Below, piece by piece: positions 45,083-52,736 of a DNA stretch of 63,504 nt. This stretch comes from Funiculus sociatus GB2-C1 (GTDB taxonomy: Bacteria; Cyanobacteriota; Cyanobacteriia; Cyanobacteriales; FACHB-T130), in contig NZ_JAMPKJ010000034.1 in the NCBI RefSeq assembly GCF_039962115.1, positions 1-63,504 on the forward strand. The letters run 5' to 3'. Within the stretch, counting starts at the first letter, position 1. Every line of letters starts with the position of its first letter. A program made the translations under genes and the position numbers. Below the pieces are notes generated by a model. That model saw only the letters and a list, made by a program, of their open reading frames with translations. It did no database searches and was not told the origin of the DNA.

Positions 45083-45991
45083 TTACTCTTCCTGCTGAAC
45101 CGACTGCCAGGATTCGTTTGGAGCCGCTACTTGCCGTACTAGGTCGGATGCATAGTAGTTGTCTGTCACCAGTTGAGGACAGCGCTGGCAAGCAGCTTTT
45201 CCTTCTTGCTGCCACCACCGGCAATGCGGGCGAATCTGGCAGGCTGGCAGTGCTTCGACAACAGAGGGTAATTGCTCCACAATCCGCATAGCTAGGCGGC
45301 AGTGAGAGCCGTCAAAGTGCTTGCAGCCATGACCAGCACAAGTTGAAGCCATGCGGAAGACTTCTGTAGGTTCCACTGAACCAGATAATGCCAAGACATC
45401 CTCATTAACTGGCACTGCCTTGGTGAGATATCCAACCTGCGGCGCGGCTACGGTTCCTCCCACTACACCAAACACAACAGCCTCGCCAGCTTCGGGTCGT
45501 CCACTAGGGCAAAGAGGCATTGTAGCCAGATCAGGGACTGATGAGGTTGATTCACGACTACTGGAATCATTGCTACTTCGACTCAGGTGAGGGTCGGCTG
45601 ATGTGGAAGTCTCTACAGACGATGCCGGATTTGCGATCGCGCGATCGCTTGTTTCAGGATTTTGAGGAATAGCATTCGCGCTAAAGGGTTGCAGCACATA
45701 CTCTTCAAACAAGCTTCTCCACCCACCAAGGCTGTAGGAGGATGCCTGAACTGACCTGACAATCCCAACAGAGCGAGCCTGAATCGCTCTTTTGCGAACC
45801 TCAAAGGCAGTAGGCTCTAACTCTTGCGACCTAATCCGCTTAGTTTGGCAAGTCAAGTCATTTTGAGATGAGGAAATTGATTGTTCCACAGGGTTACTCC
45901 TCTGGTAAAGGTATGGGGGCTTCGATATACTTGAACACCCCCAATAGTTGTTGAGATCGAGCCTTCGGAGATTAGAACTAATCAACTGCAA
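45083..45991 (-). CDS. Cysteine-rich cyanobacterial protein (annotated in relatives as nitrogen fixation protein)
   Basis: 302 residues from ATG 45991, overlapping the precursor gene by 14 bases. The C-terminal half is conserved-looking with many cysteines: MPLCPSGRPEAGEAVVFGVV, ASTCAGHGCKHFDGSHCRLA, CQIRPHCRWWQQEGKAACQR CP. The spacing suggests metal or Fe-S binding. The N-terminal ~140 residues are Ser-rich and low complexity. I recall similar proteins labelled 'nitrogen fixation protein', without known function. An internal start near MPLCPSG is possible. Confidence 0.6.
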   Translation of the reverse strand: MQLISSNLRRLDLNNYWGCSSISKPPYLYQRSNPVEQSISSSQNDLTCQTKRIRSQELEPTAFEVRKRAIQARSVGIVRSVQASSYSLGGWRSLFEEYVLQPFSANAIPQNPETSDRAIANPASSVETSTSADPHLSRSSNDSSSRESTSSVPDLATMPLCPSGRPEAGEAVVFGVVGGTVAAPQVGYLTKAVPVNEDVLALSGSVEPTEVFRMASTCAGHGCKHFDGSHCRLAMRIVEQLPSVVEALPACQIRPHCRWWQQEGKAACQRCPQLVTDNYYASDLVRQVAAPNESWQSVQQEE

Positions 45992-46487
45992 TTAGACCCG
46001 CAATTAAGGGCTTGATAGGGAGTGGTGCTGCTATACCACCTGCGACCATCTCCAGTTGGGAGTCACTCAGTTCTTCGTTAGTTGGATTTGCAGGGATGAC
46101 CAGATGTTTGACAGTTGGCGTGTCTTCGTGAAAGCAAATGGTTAAAGCGTCAGGCACGTCTTCGCCGGTTGCCTCTTTGATACCAGCCTTTGAGTTTTGG
46201 AGCAGTCTGGCTTTGAAAGCCTCATCAGCTAAAGCTTGTTGTATTACTTGGCTGATAATCGGATTTTGTCCTTCCAAGTTGTACCTTTCCAAATGCTCCT
46301 TTCTTGGCAAAATATAATTCTGTCGGTCTGTCCCATCTTCATGCACTTCAACCTTTACAGAATCGGGAACCTTAGCGCCGATCTTAGCCAGTGTGGGCTT
46401 GGGGTCTGCAATGAAGCCGTTTTTAAAGCCTTCATCAGCCCAGACTCGTTCGAGAAGAGCTTCGTAGGAGTTGATCAGATTTGTCAT
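45978..46487 (-). CDS. NHLP precursor with two tandem nitrile-hydratase-like leaders
   Basis: 169 residues from ATG 46487. Two leader-like domains follow each other: ALLERVWADEGFKNGFIADP...VKVEVHEDGTDRQNYILP and VIQQALADEAFKARLLQNSK...LTICFHEDTPTVKHLVIP. The end NEELSDSQLEMVAGG is a normal double-glycine site, and the core is only about 19 residues (GIAAPLPIKPLIAGLIAVD), hydrophobic and without Cys, Ser or Thr. A duplicated leader could raise affinity for modifying enzymes or serve two of them. The cysteine-rich gene overlaps its 3' end. Confidence 0.85.
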   Translation of the reverse strand: MTNLINSYEALLERVWADEGFKNGFIADPKPTLAKIGAKVPDSVKVEVHEDGTDRQNYILPRKEHLERYNLEGQNPIISQVIQQALADEAFKARLLQNSKAGIKEATGEDVPDALTICFHEDTPTVKHLVIPANPTNEELSDSQLEMVAGGIAAPLPIKPLIAGLIAVD

Positions 46488-46724
46488 GATAAACCTTCGA
46501 TGAATGCAAGTTAATTTGAGAGAATCTTTCCTTCTGCTCATAGGCAGTGGCATTTACGAGAATAACTACGCGGTGAGCGATCACTACCGACTTTACCAAT
46601 CGCTGCTCCCTGCTGTTGGGAACTTGCGCTCCTCACATTCAGAACTGCTAATGGTTCTTAAGCCTGAAAGCTTCGCCTAGACAGGCTCGTTTAAACCTAA
46701 GCTTAGAAGTCAACTTAGCGCGAT

Positions 46725-46770
46725 CGCATTGACAGATTTTTCGCTCCTGATTGATGATTTTTTCGCTGTT
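46725..46770 (-). promoter_or_regulatory. Degenerate copy F of the shared motif (upstream of tandem-leader precursor)
   Basis: TTGACAGATTTTTCGC (from 46730) and GATTTTTTCGCT with its G at 46765 keep the 35-base spacing, but the ATGCAC box is poorly matched. Overlaps a HIP1 octamer. Tentative. Nothing else was recognised in 46488-46849. Confidence 0.35.
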
Positions 46771-46849
46771 TCGTAAGTAGTCTTTTGCAAAAACTTTTTT
46801 GAGATGTAAAGCTCCTGTAAGACGTGAGCTACTTCTGCTAGATACTGAG

Positions 46850-47638
46850 CTAATTACGCTGCGCGTTGCGCCAGCCTTGGGGAGTAGTGCCGTGATATTG
46901 GCGAAACTGGCGGAAGAAATGACCTGCATTCTGATAGCCCACCACCTCGGCAATCCTATCTACTGAGTGGTTAGTCTCCAAGAGCAAGGAACACGCCTCT
47001 GCCATCCGGCGCTCGACGATCCAGAGGTTAACCGTTTTTCCGGTCTGACGTCCTACCAAATCAGTTAAATAAGCCGGAGAGTAACGGACGGCTTTAGCTA
47101 CATCCTTGAGGGTAATCGCTTGATGATAATTGGCCTCAATGAAGTCGAAGACCTCCCTCAGCTTTGGACAGGCAGGAAAAATTGACTGAGGGGCTGTCGG
47201 TTTTGCCGTGTCAGCAGGAGGTGGCTCTACGATTCGTTGCACCTCAACAGCACACCATTGCCTGAGGGCAGCCTGTTTTTCCAGTCGGGCTGCGATCGCC
47301 CTCAGTAATTCCTCTACCGTAGTGGGCTTGGTGAGATAGTCATCCGCTCCCAACTCCATCCCTTGGCGAAGCTCAGCCTTGGTACCCTTAGCAGTAAGAA
47401 AAATGAAAGGAATCATTGCTGTGACAGGGTCTTGGCGGAGCGTGCTTAGAACGCCGTAACCATCAAGTTCCGGCATCATAATGTCGCAAAGCACTAAGTC
47501 GGGAAACTGTTCCTGTACTCTCTGGACACCGACACGGCCATTTTCCGCACCGATCGCATCGAACCCTTCTTCCTCTAGGCTTTCTAGATAGATATCTCGG
47601 CTTTGTGCCTCATCTTCAATCACCAGAATCTTTTTCAT
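46850..47638 (-). CDS. Response regulator with AraC-type DNA-binding domain
   Basis: 262 residues from ATG 47638 with AGGAGGAG just upstream. Receiver domain MKKILVIEDEAQSRDIYLES with phosphoacceptor D in LVLCDIMMPELDGYG and K in IFLTAKGTKAE/DYLTKPTT. The C-terminal AraC fold has two HTHs (TLKDVAKAVRYSPAYLTDLV; SVDRIAEVVGYQNAGHFFRQ). It is the only dedicated DNA-binding regulator in the RiPP locus, so the best candidate to bind the shared motif (inference). Confidence 0.9.
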   Translation of the reverse strand: MKKILVIEDEAQSRDIYLESLEEEGFDAIGAENGRVGVQRVQEQFPDLVLCDIMMPELDGYGVLSTLRQDPVTAMIPFIFLTAKGTKAELRQGMELGADDYLTKPTTVEELLRAIAARLEKQAALRQWCAVEVQRIVEPPPADTAKPTAPQSIFPACPKLREVFDFIEANYHQAITLKDVAKAVRYSPAYLTDLVGRQTGKTVNLWIVERRMAEACSLLLETNHSVDRIAEVVGYQNAGHFFRQFRQYHGTTPQGWRNAQRN

Positions 47639-47664
47639 TGTCTCCTCCTGATAGTTAGTCATTG

Positions 47665-47800
47665 TCAGTTGGAAAAATGAACAGAGGAGTTACTTCTGAC
47701 GCCACTCGAAGAGCGCAATAGCAGCGTGACAGTAAACCTAGTGCCTCCGTCCTTCATCACGGCAATTTCCTCACCGTGTAAGTTCACAAACATTTGCGAT
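47665..47800 (-). pseudogene. C-terminal remnant of a histidine kinase
   Basis: In the frame next to the receiver gene, NLHGEEIAVMKDGGTRFTVT LLLR is the G2-box end of a HATPase domain. It begins at the HIP1-like GCGATCGC where the receiver loses similarity to its paralogue (LLRAIA, then NVCELTR stop). The middle of a receiver-kinase protein seems to have been deleted at this octamer. Confidence 0.55.
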
Positions 47801-48142
47801 CGCTCTCAATAAGTCCTCAGCTGTACAGGGCTTAGTGAGATAATCATCCGCTCCCAACTCCATGCCGTAGCGGCGTTCCGCCTCAGTAGTCTTAGCCGTG
47901 AGAAAAATGACTGGAATAATTGCTGTGACAGGGTTTTGGCGCAGATAGGTTATAACCCCATAGCCATCGAGTTCCGGCATCATAATGTCGCAAATCACCA
48001 AGTCAGGTAGATGTTCCTGTGTCAGCTGGACGCCAACAAAGCCATTTTCTGCACTGATAGTGTAAAATCCTTCTGCCTCCAAGCATTCTAGATAGATATC
48101 TCGGGTTTGCGCCTCATCTTCGATTACTAAGATTTTTTTCAT
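47771..48142 (-). CDS. Single-domain response regulator (truncated hybrid)
   Basis: 123 residues from ATG 48142; an upstream TTG would add six. MKKILVIEDEAQTRDIYLEC, LVICDIMMPELDGYG and FLTAKTTEAE...DYLTKPCT give a full receiver with phosphoacceptor Asp and Lys. It is a close paralogue of the receiver at 46850-47638. The last seven residues are out-of-frame sequence from a kinase remnant, so the ancestral gene was probably receiver-kinase. The receiver itself may still act. Confidence 0.8.
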   Translation of the reverse strand: MKKILVIEDEAQTRDIYLECLEAEGFYTISAENGFVGVQLTQEHLPDLVICDIMMPELDGYGVITYLRQNPVTAIIPVIFLTAKTTEAERRYGMELGADDYLTKPCTAEDLLRAIANVCELTR

Positions 48143-48409
48143 CGTTTTATAGGTTCTCAATGTTTGTTAATTCATGTAAAAGGAACAGAAACCCAGTTCC
48201 AATTTAATCAGTTATTTGTTCAACCATTGGTTCTGCTCTACGCTGTTGTTGACATAGTTAATTTGCCGGATATAGCTTTCTGAAACGCTTTTTTCTGTTA
48301 CCAACCACAAATTTTTGCAACAGAGTAATTCAAGTTCTCTAATCAATTTTTCGTTGTTCTTCAACCATGTTGAATTCTTCGCAAACGCCTTTACAACTAA
48401 AAACTAAAG

Positions 48410-48470
48410 GATGCAAAGTTTGATGACAATGCCTAATTCTTTGATAAAACTAACACTTTTTTCGCTTCTA
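48410..48470 (-). promoter_or_regulatory. Shared NHLP-locus motif, copy E (upstream of response regulators)
   Basis: GATGCAAAGTTTGATGAC, then ATGCCTAATTCTTTGA (from 48429), ACTAACA and TTTTTTCGCTTCTACT with the G of CGCT at 48464, 35 bases on. Its place before the regulator genes suggests autoregulation. Nothing else was seen in 48143-48726. Confidence 0.6.
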
Positions 48471-48726
48471 CTATCTTTAATTTGAAAGAACACTTCTCTA
48501 TCTCAGCGAGAGTTCCAAATCAACTGCGCTGTCTAGAGGGGAATACTTGCTAGCTATTCAAGAGTAGATTCGTGAGAATGGGCTACAGTAGTTCTTCATT
48601 TACGCAGGTTGTTGAGCCAAGGCTTGCAAAGATAACAGTATATTGACTACTGTCGCTCAGTAGTATTTCTGCAACTAAGTTACAGCAGAATGAATGGGTT
48701 TAAATCAATTGCTCTTGGAGTGAATG

Positions 48727-49401
48727 TTAGTTTTCCTGCTTCTGCTCTACGGATGATTTAACTTGATCTAACAACTGGCTGAGCTGTTCAACAGCTGTTC
48801 GGATGCGCTCGATATACGGTTGTTTTTTCTCCTCAGTCCATTGGTGGCTGTGACGCCTCAGTAAGCTGGTAGAGAATGAGACGATGTTTAGCAGGTTGCG
48901 GAATTCATGACGAAACACAGAGATAAAGTGCGCTCTCTGTTCGCCGAGTTCTTTTTCGTGTTGCAGAGTGGCGCGAATTTCTACTTCTGCTTGTTTGCGC
49001 CTGGTAATGTCACGGACGAAGATATAGCCACACTCCCTGCCGTAGAATTCTAGATAGGTGACGGCGATCTCCACTGGAAAGCTCTGATCATCCTTAGCCA
49101 GATGTAGAGATTCAAAGTAGAGGGAACCTTGCTGCTTGATAGTTCTCCAATACTCTGACCAAACTTTTGGCGAAAAGTCAGGGTCTACGTCGTGCATAGT
49201 CATGGAGAGCAATTCCTCACGGGAATACCCAAGCAACCTACAGATCGCATCGTTGACGTATAGAAAGTGCGCGTCTGGTGCCACACAGAAAATAGCATCT
49301 GTGCCACGATCCATTAGGAACTTGGTTAATTGCAATTCCTCTTCTGTCTGTAGTGTGACTTGAGGGTTGCGTTGATCTGAAATACTGTTGCCAAAAACCA
49401 T
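48727..49401 (-). CDS. PAS-domain histidine kinase lacking the ATPase domain
   Basis: 224 residues. PAS domain about 25-135 (DAIFCVAPDAHFLYVNDAIC, LGYSREELLSMTMHDVDPDF) with a PAC end YIFVRDITRRKQAE. A HisKA-like dimerisation helix holds the candidate phosphohistidine in VFRHEFRNLLNIVSFSTS. The protein stops after the second helix; no N, G or F box of HATPase follows. It may be a truncated kinase or a dimeric phosphoacceptor used with another kinase. Confidence 0.75.
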   Translation of the reverse strand: MVFGNSISDQRNPQVTLQTEEELQLTKFLMDRGTDAIFCVAPDAHFLYVNDAICRLLGYSREELLSMTMHDVDPDFSPKVWSEYWRTIKQQGSLYFESLHLAKDDQSFPVEIAVTYLEFYGRECGYIFVRDITRRKQAEVEIRATLQHEKELGEQRAHFISVFRHEFRNLLNIVSFSTSLLRRHSHQWTEEKKQPYIERIRTAVEQLSQLLDQVKSSVEQKQEN

Positions 49402-50042
49402 AATTCAACTCACTGCAATTGCTGATTACTCAGGTTTATCCGTCTGCCGTCAAGTTAATGGTTGTACTTGAAACTGAGTTTTCCCACCATCTTTTTTTCC
49501 AGAGATAAATTAGTCGGATTATCACGATGTGACTTGTAATATTTCTGGCTAAATGTGGCTTATACAGTCTGACCTCCTTTTAGCTGAAACTTTTGTGTAC
49601 ATAATTTTCAGTGCATCAGGTTGAAGTTCATAAGTATGCTCCTTGAGTACCGGGGAAAATTTCGATTTTATTGTGAAGCAGAAACTTGCAAACCTCTATT
49701 AGCTTCTCTGGCTCTGAGCAGACAAATTATGTAGAATGTTAAAAAACTTTACACGAGCCGGTGGAAGGTCAGAGAGGAAGTGCGAGGTTAAGGGCTTGCT
49801 GACAATAGGCGGCAGTTGTTGAGATACTTTGCTCCTGAATATGTCTTCTCATCTACAATCCACCCACAACACCCACCATCTGTGCATAAACACGCAGACG
49901 CTCTTCGGGAGACGGACAAAGGCGCTCTAGCCCAAACTCTCTGCAACCAGATATTTCGCAAAGCCTTTTCAGATGAGATATCACTAGAAGTTGAGAATCT
50001 GCCTCAATTAGAGCGATATAGCACTCAACAACGATTGCAACT
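49402..50042. other. Long intergenic region without a supported gene
   Basis: About 640 bases separating the RiPP locus from the haemagglutinin cluster. A 95-codon plus-strand ORF (49816-50103) has no recognisable family, no convincing ribosome binding site and runs into the duplicated leader, so it is not called as a gene. Confidence 0.4.
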
Positions 50043-50158
50043 GCGATCGCAATTATGCGTAGCTATACCAGCATCCTACAGTTTGCTTTCCTGTTTATCC
50101 TGATTGGTAATAGGCTGTAGTTTGCTCAACAACTGTTGCTCTTGAGGAGGCTTTTGCT
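50043..50158 (+). promoter_or_regulatory. Conserved leader, copy 1, before first haemagglutinin-like gene
   Basis: 116 bases from a HIP1 octamer (GCGATCGCAATTAT) to the GTG start. They match 52621-52736 base for base except scattered substitutions and no indels. The end carries the GAGGAGG ribosome binding site. Such conservation outside coding sequence suggests shared regulation or a recent duplication. Confidence 0.75.
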
Positions 50159-52606
50159 GTGATAGCTCAAAGTAGTCGGAGTTGGAAGTTAGGGCTAGTG
50201 AGTGGGTTAGCGATGGCTGGAGCGATCGCTTTCTCTGGAACTGGCGCTTTTGCCCAGGTCACTCCCGACCCTTCTTTAGGAAGTGTAGTTACTCCTAACG
50301 GCACAACCTTGGAAATTACAGGGGGGACAACTGCTGGCGATAGCAATCTATTCCATAGTTTTGAGAACTTTAGCATTCCCGACAGAGGCATTGCTGATTT
50401 CCTCAATGCTCCTGCGATCGCCAACATCCTAGCCAGAGTTACGGGTGGCTCTCCTTCTGATATTCAAGGGCTGATTCGAGCTGGAGGCAATGCCAATCTT
50501 TTCCTCATCAATCCTAACGGCATTATATTTGGGCAGAATGCTCAGCTAGATGTTGGGGGTTCATTTGTCGCGACAACCGCGAATGCGATCGCATTTCCCG
50601 GTGGTGGAGAGTTTTCCCTAACTTCAACGGTTTCCCCCAATAATTCCTTACTAACTGTCAATCCTTCGGCATTGCTGTTCAATTCAATTGCCGCCCAGCC
50701 GACTAATTCAATCGAAATCAGAGGAACTCTAGCGGTTGATGAAAATCAAAGCTTGCTACTAATTGGCGGTAATGTCTCTCCAACTGCCACTTCAACCGGG
50801 AAAATCTCGATTCAGGGAGGTGCTTTAAACGCTCCAGGAGGTCGAGTGGAACTGGGAGGATTATTAGGAGTAGGAACCGTTGGGCTAAATGTTGATGGCA
50901 ATGACCTGCGTTTAAGTTTTCCCGATGGCATCACGCGAACCGATGTATCTCTTACCGATGGTGCAAACGTAAATGTACGCGCTGGTGGTGGCGGGAGTAT
51001 TGTCGTCAACGCCCAGAATTTGAATATGACAGGAGGAAGCCAACTTCAGGCGGGAATAAATTCACCGTTAGGGTCGCCTGAGAGCAAAGCGGGAGATATT
51101 GAAATTATTGCCTTGGATACGATCTCCTTTGATGGGGTCGGGAGCAATGGATTATCGAGTGGTATGTTCAGCACTGTAGAGCGTGGGGCTGTAGGCAACG
51201 CGGGGGACATCAGCATCACAACAGAATCTCTTTTGCTGACCAATGGTGCTGTAGTGTCTGCTGAGACTTTTGCACAGGGGGATGGGGGTAATATCAGGAT
51301 TATTGCTTCGGATACCCTCTCCTTTGATGGCTTGGGGAGCAATGGATTATCGAGTGGGTTGTTGAGTGGCACCAGGACACCAGCCACGGGTGAGGGCGGT
51401 GATATTACAGTTACTACTAATGTCCTGCGCTTAGCGAATGGAGCCGTTTTAAGTGCGCGAACCTGGAACCCCTCTAGTGGCGGTAGTATCAAGGTTGACA
51501 CCAACAACCTTGAGCTTAGTGGTGGCGGACAACTACTCACAACCGCCTACAGCAGTGGAACAGCAGGTAACATCACTGTCAATGCAACTAACGGCATTAC
51601 CATTTCTGGCTCTGACCCCACCTTCAATGAGCGACTTGCCCAACAGACTGATCCGTCAAGCCTCAATCAGGCTGACGCGGCTAGTGGGGTATTTGCTAAC
51701 ACAATTCAAATTCCTAATCTTGACCCCACAGGCGAGGGGGGAAACTTAAGGATTACGACTGAAGAGTTGATTGTCCGCGAGGGAGGTAAAGTCGCTGTGA
51801 GCACTGAAGGGTCAGGGGATGCAGGCGACCTTTGGATACAAGCTGACTCTATCCGTCTAGATACTGCTGCACGTCTTGAGGCTGAAACCAGAAGCCAAAA
51901 GCCTGACAGCTCAGAAGGGCAGGGGAATATTAAACTGATTTCTCAGGAATTGGTGTTGCGTCGTGGCAGCAATATCACCACCAACGCTACCAACACAGCT
52001 ATCGGCGGCAATATCACCATTGACACAGATGTAATAGGCGCCTTGGAAGATAGCGACATCAGTGCCAATGCTCAAGATGCCTTTGGGGGTCGGGTCATTA
52101 TCACCGCTCAAGGCATTTTGGGTACAGAATTCCGGGAAGAACAGACCGCCCAAAGTGACATCACAGCCACTTCTGAACTTGGATCTGAGTTCAGCGGCAC
52201 TGTGGAAATCAATACGCCCGATGTTGACCCCAGCCGTGGATTGGCCAACTTACCAACTATACCAGTTGATACTGAAGTAGCACAGGGTTGTAGTGCAGGT
52301 GGAAGTCAAGCTCAAAGCGAATTTATCATCACTGGTCGCGGCGGCTTGCCCCCTAATCCGGGTGAAGCACTCAACAGTGATGCCGTTCAGGTAGATTTAG
52401 TTACTCTCAACCCTAGAATAGAAAATCGCTCTATTCCACCTCAAGCCACCAATCCAACTAGACCCACACGAGTTCCTCTCGTAGAAGCTCAGGGGTGGGT
52501 AATGGGTGCCAATAGCAAAGTGCTACTGACAGCGAATGCGCCAAATGCTCCCGCCGTCACGTTCCATCGTTTCTGGCAGAAACCACCTGAGTGCGGTGTC
52601 AACTAA
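50159..52606 (+). CDS. Two-partner-secretion haemagglutinin-like exoprotein (TpsA)
   Basis: 815 residues from GTG 50159 with GAGGAGG upstream. Signal peptide ending SGTGAFAQ (about 33), then the haemagglutination-activity TPS domain (NLFHSFENFSIPDRGIADF; NANLFLINPNGIIFGQNAQL; VGGSFVATTANAIAF) and a right-handed beta-helix of GGDI/GGNI repeats. The C-terminal ~120 residues (LPTIPVDTEVAQGCSAGGSQ) are shared with the next gene. Probably exported through an outer-membrane TpsB transporter, none of which is in the window. Confidence 0.9.
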   Translation: MIAQSSRSWKLGLVSGLAMAGAIAFSGTGAFAQVTPDPSLGSVVTPNGTTLEITGGTTAGDSNLFHSFENFSIPDRGIADFLNAPAIANILARVTGGSPSDIQGLIRAGGNANLFLINPNGIIFGQNAQLDVGGSFVATTANAIAFPGGGEFSLTSTVSPNNSLLTVNPSALLFNSIAAQPTNSIEIRGTLAVDENQSLLLIGGNVSPTATSTGKISIQGGALNAPGGRVELGGLLGVGTVGLNVDGNDLRLSFPDGITRTDVSLTDGANVNVRAGGGGSIVVNAQNLNMTGGSQLQAGINSPLGSPESKAGDIEIIALDTISFDGVGSNGLSSGMFSTVERGAVGNAGDISITTESLLLTNGAVVSAETFAQGDGGNIRIIASDTLSFDGLGSNGLSSGLLSGTRTPATGEGGDITVTTNVLRLANGAVLSARTWNPSSGGSIKVDTNNLELSGGGQLLTTAYSSGTAGNITVNATNGITISGSDPTFNERLAQQTDPSSLNQADAASGVFANTIQIPNLDPTGEGGNLRITTEELIVREGGKVAVSTEGSGDAGDLWIQADSIRLDTAARLEAETRSQKPDSSEGQGNIKLISQELVLRRGSNITTNATNTAIGGNITIDTDVIGALEDSDISANAQDAFGGRVIITAQGILGTEFREEQTAQSDITATSELGSEFSGTVEINTPDVDPSRGLANLPTIPVDTEVAQGCSAGGSQAQSEFIITGRGGLPPNPGEALNSDAVQVDLVTLNPRIENRSIPPQATNPTRPTRVPLVEAQGWVMGANSKVLLTANAPNAPAVTFHRFWQKPPECGVN

Positions 52607-52620
52607 ACTTTCCTAAAGCG

Positions 52621-52736
52621 GCGATCGCAATTATTCGTAACTATACCAGTATCCTACAATTTGCTTTCCTGTTTATCCTGATTGGTAATGGGCTGTAGTT
52701 CGCTCAACAACTGTTGCTCTTGAGGAGGCTTTTGCT
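52621..52736 (+). promoter_or_regulatory. Conserved leader, copy 2, before second haemagglutinin-like gene
   Basis: The second 116-base copy of the leader at 50043-50158, again starting with GCGATCGCAATTAT and ending in GAGGAGG and the GTG start. Only 14 bases separate it from the stop of the first gene, so the pair is a tandem duplication of leader plus gene. Confidence 0.75.

Noticed and set aside
45058-45291. 77-codon plus-strand ORF
   Set aside because: Antisense to the conserved cysteine-rich C-terminus of the 302-residue protein.
49816-50103. 95-codon plus-strand ORF
   Set aside because: No recognisable domain, no clear ribosome binding site, and its end lies in the conserved non-coding leader.
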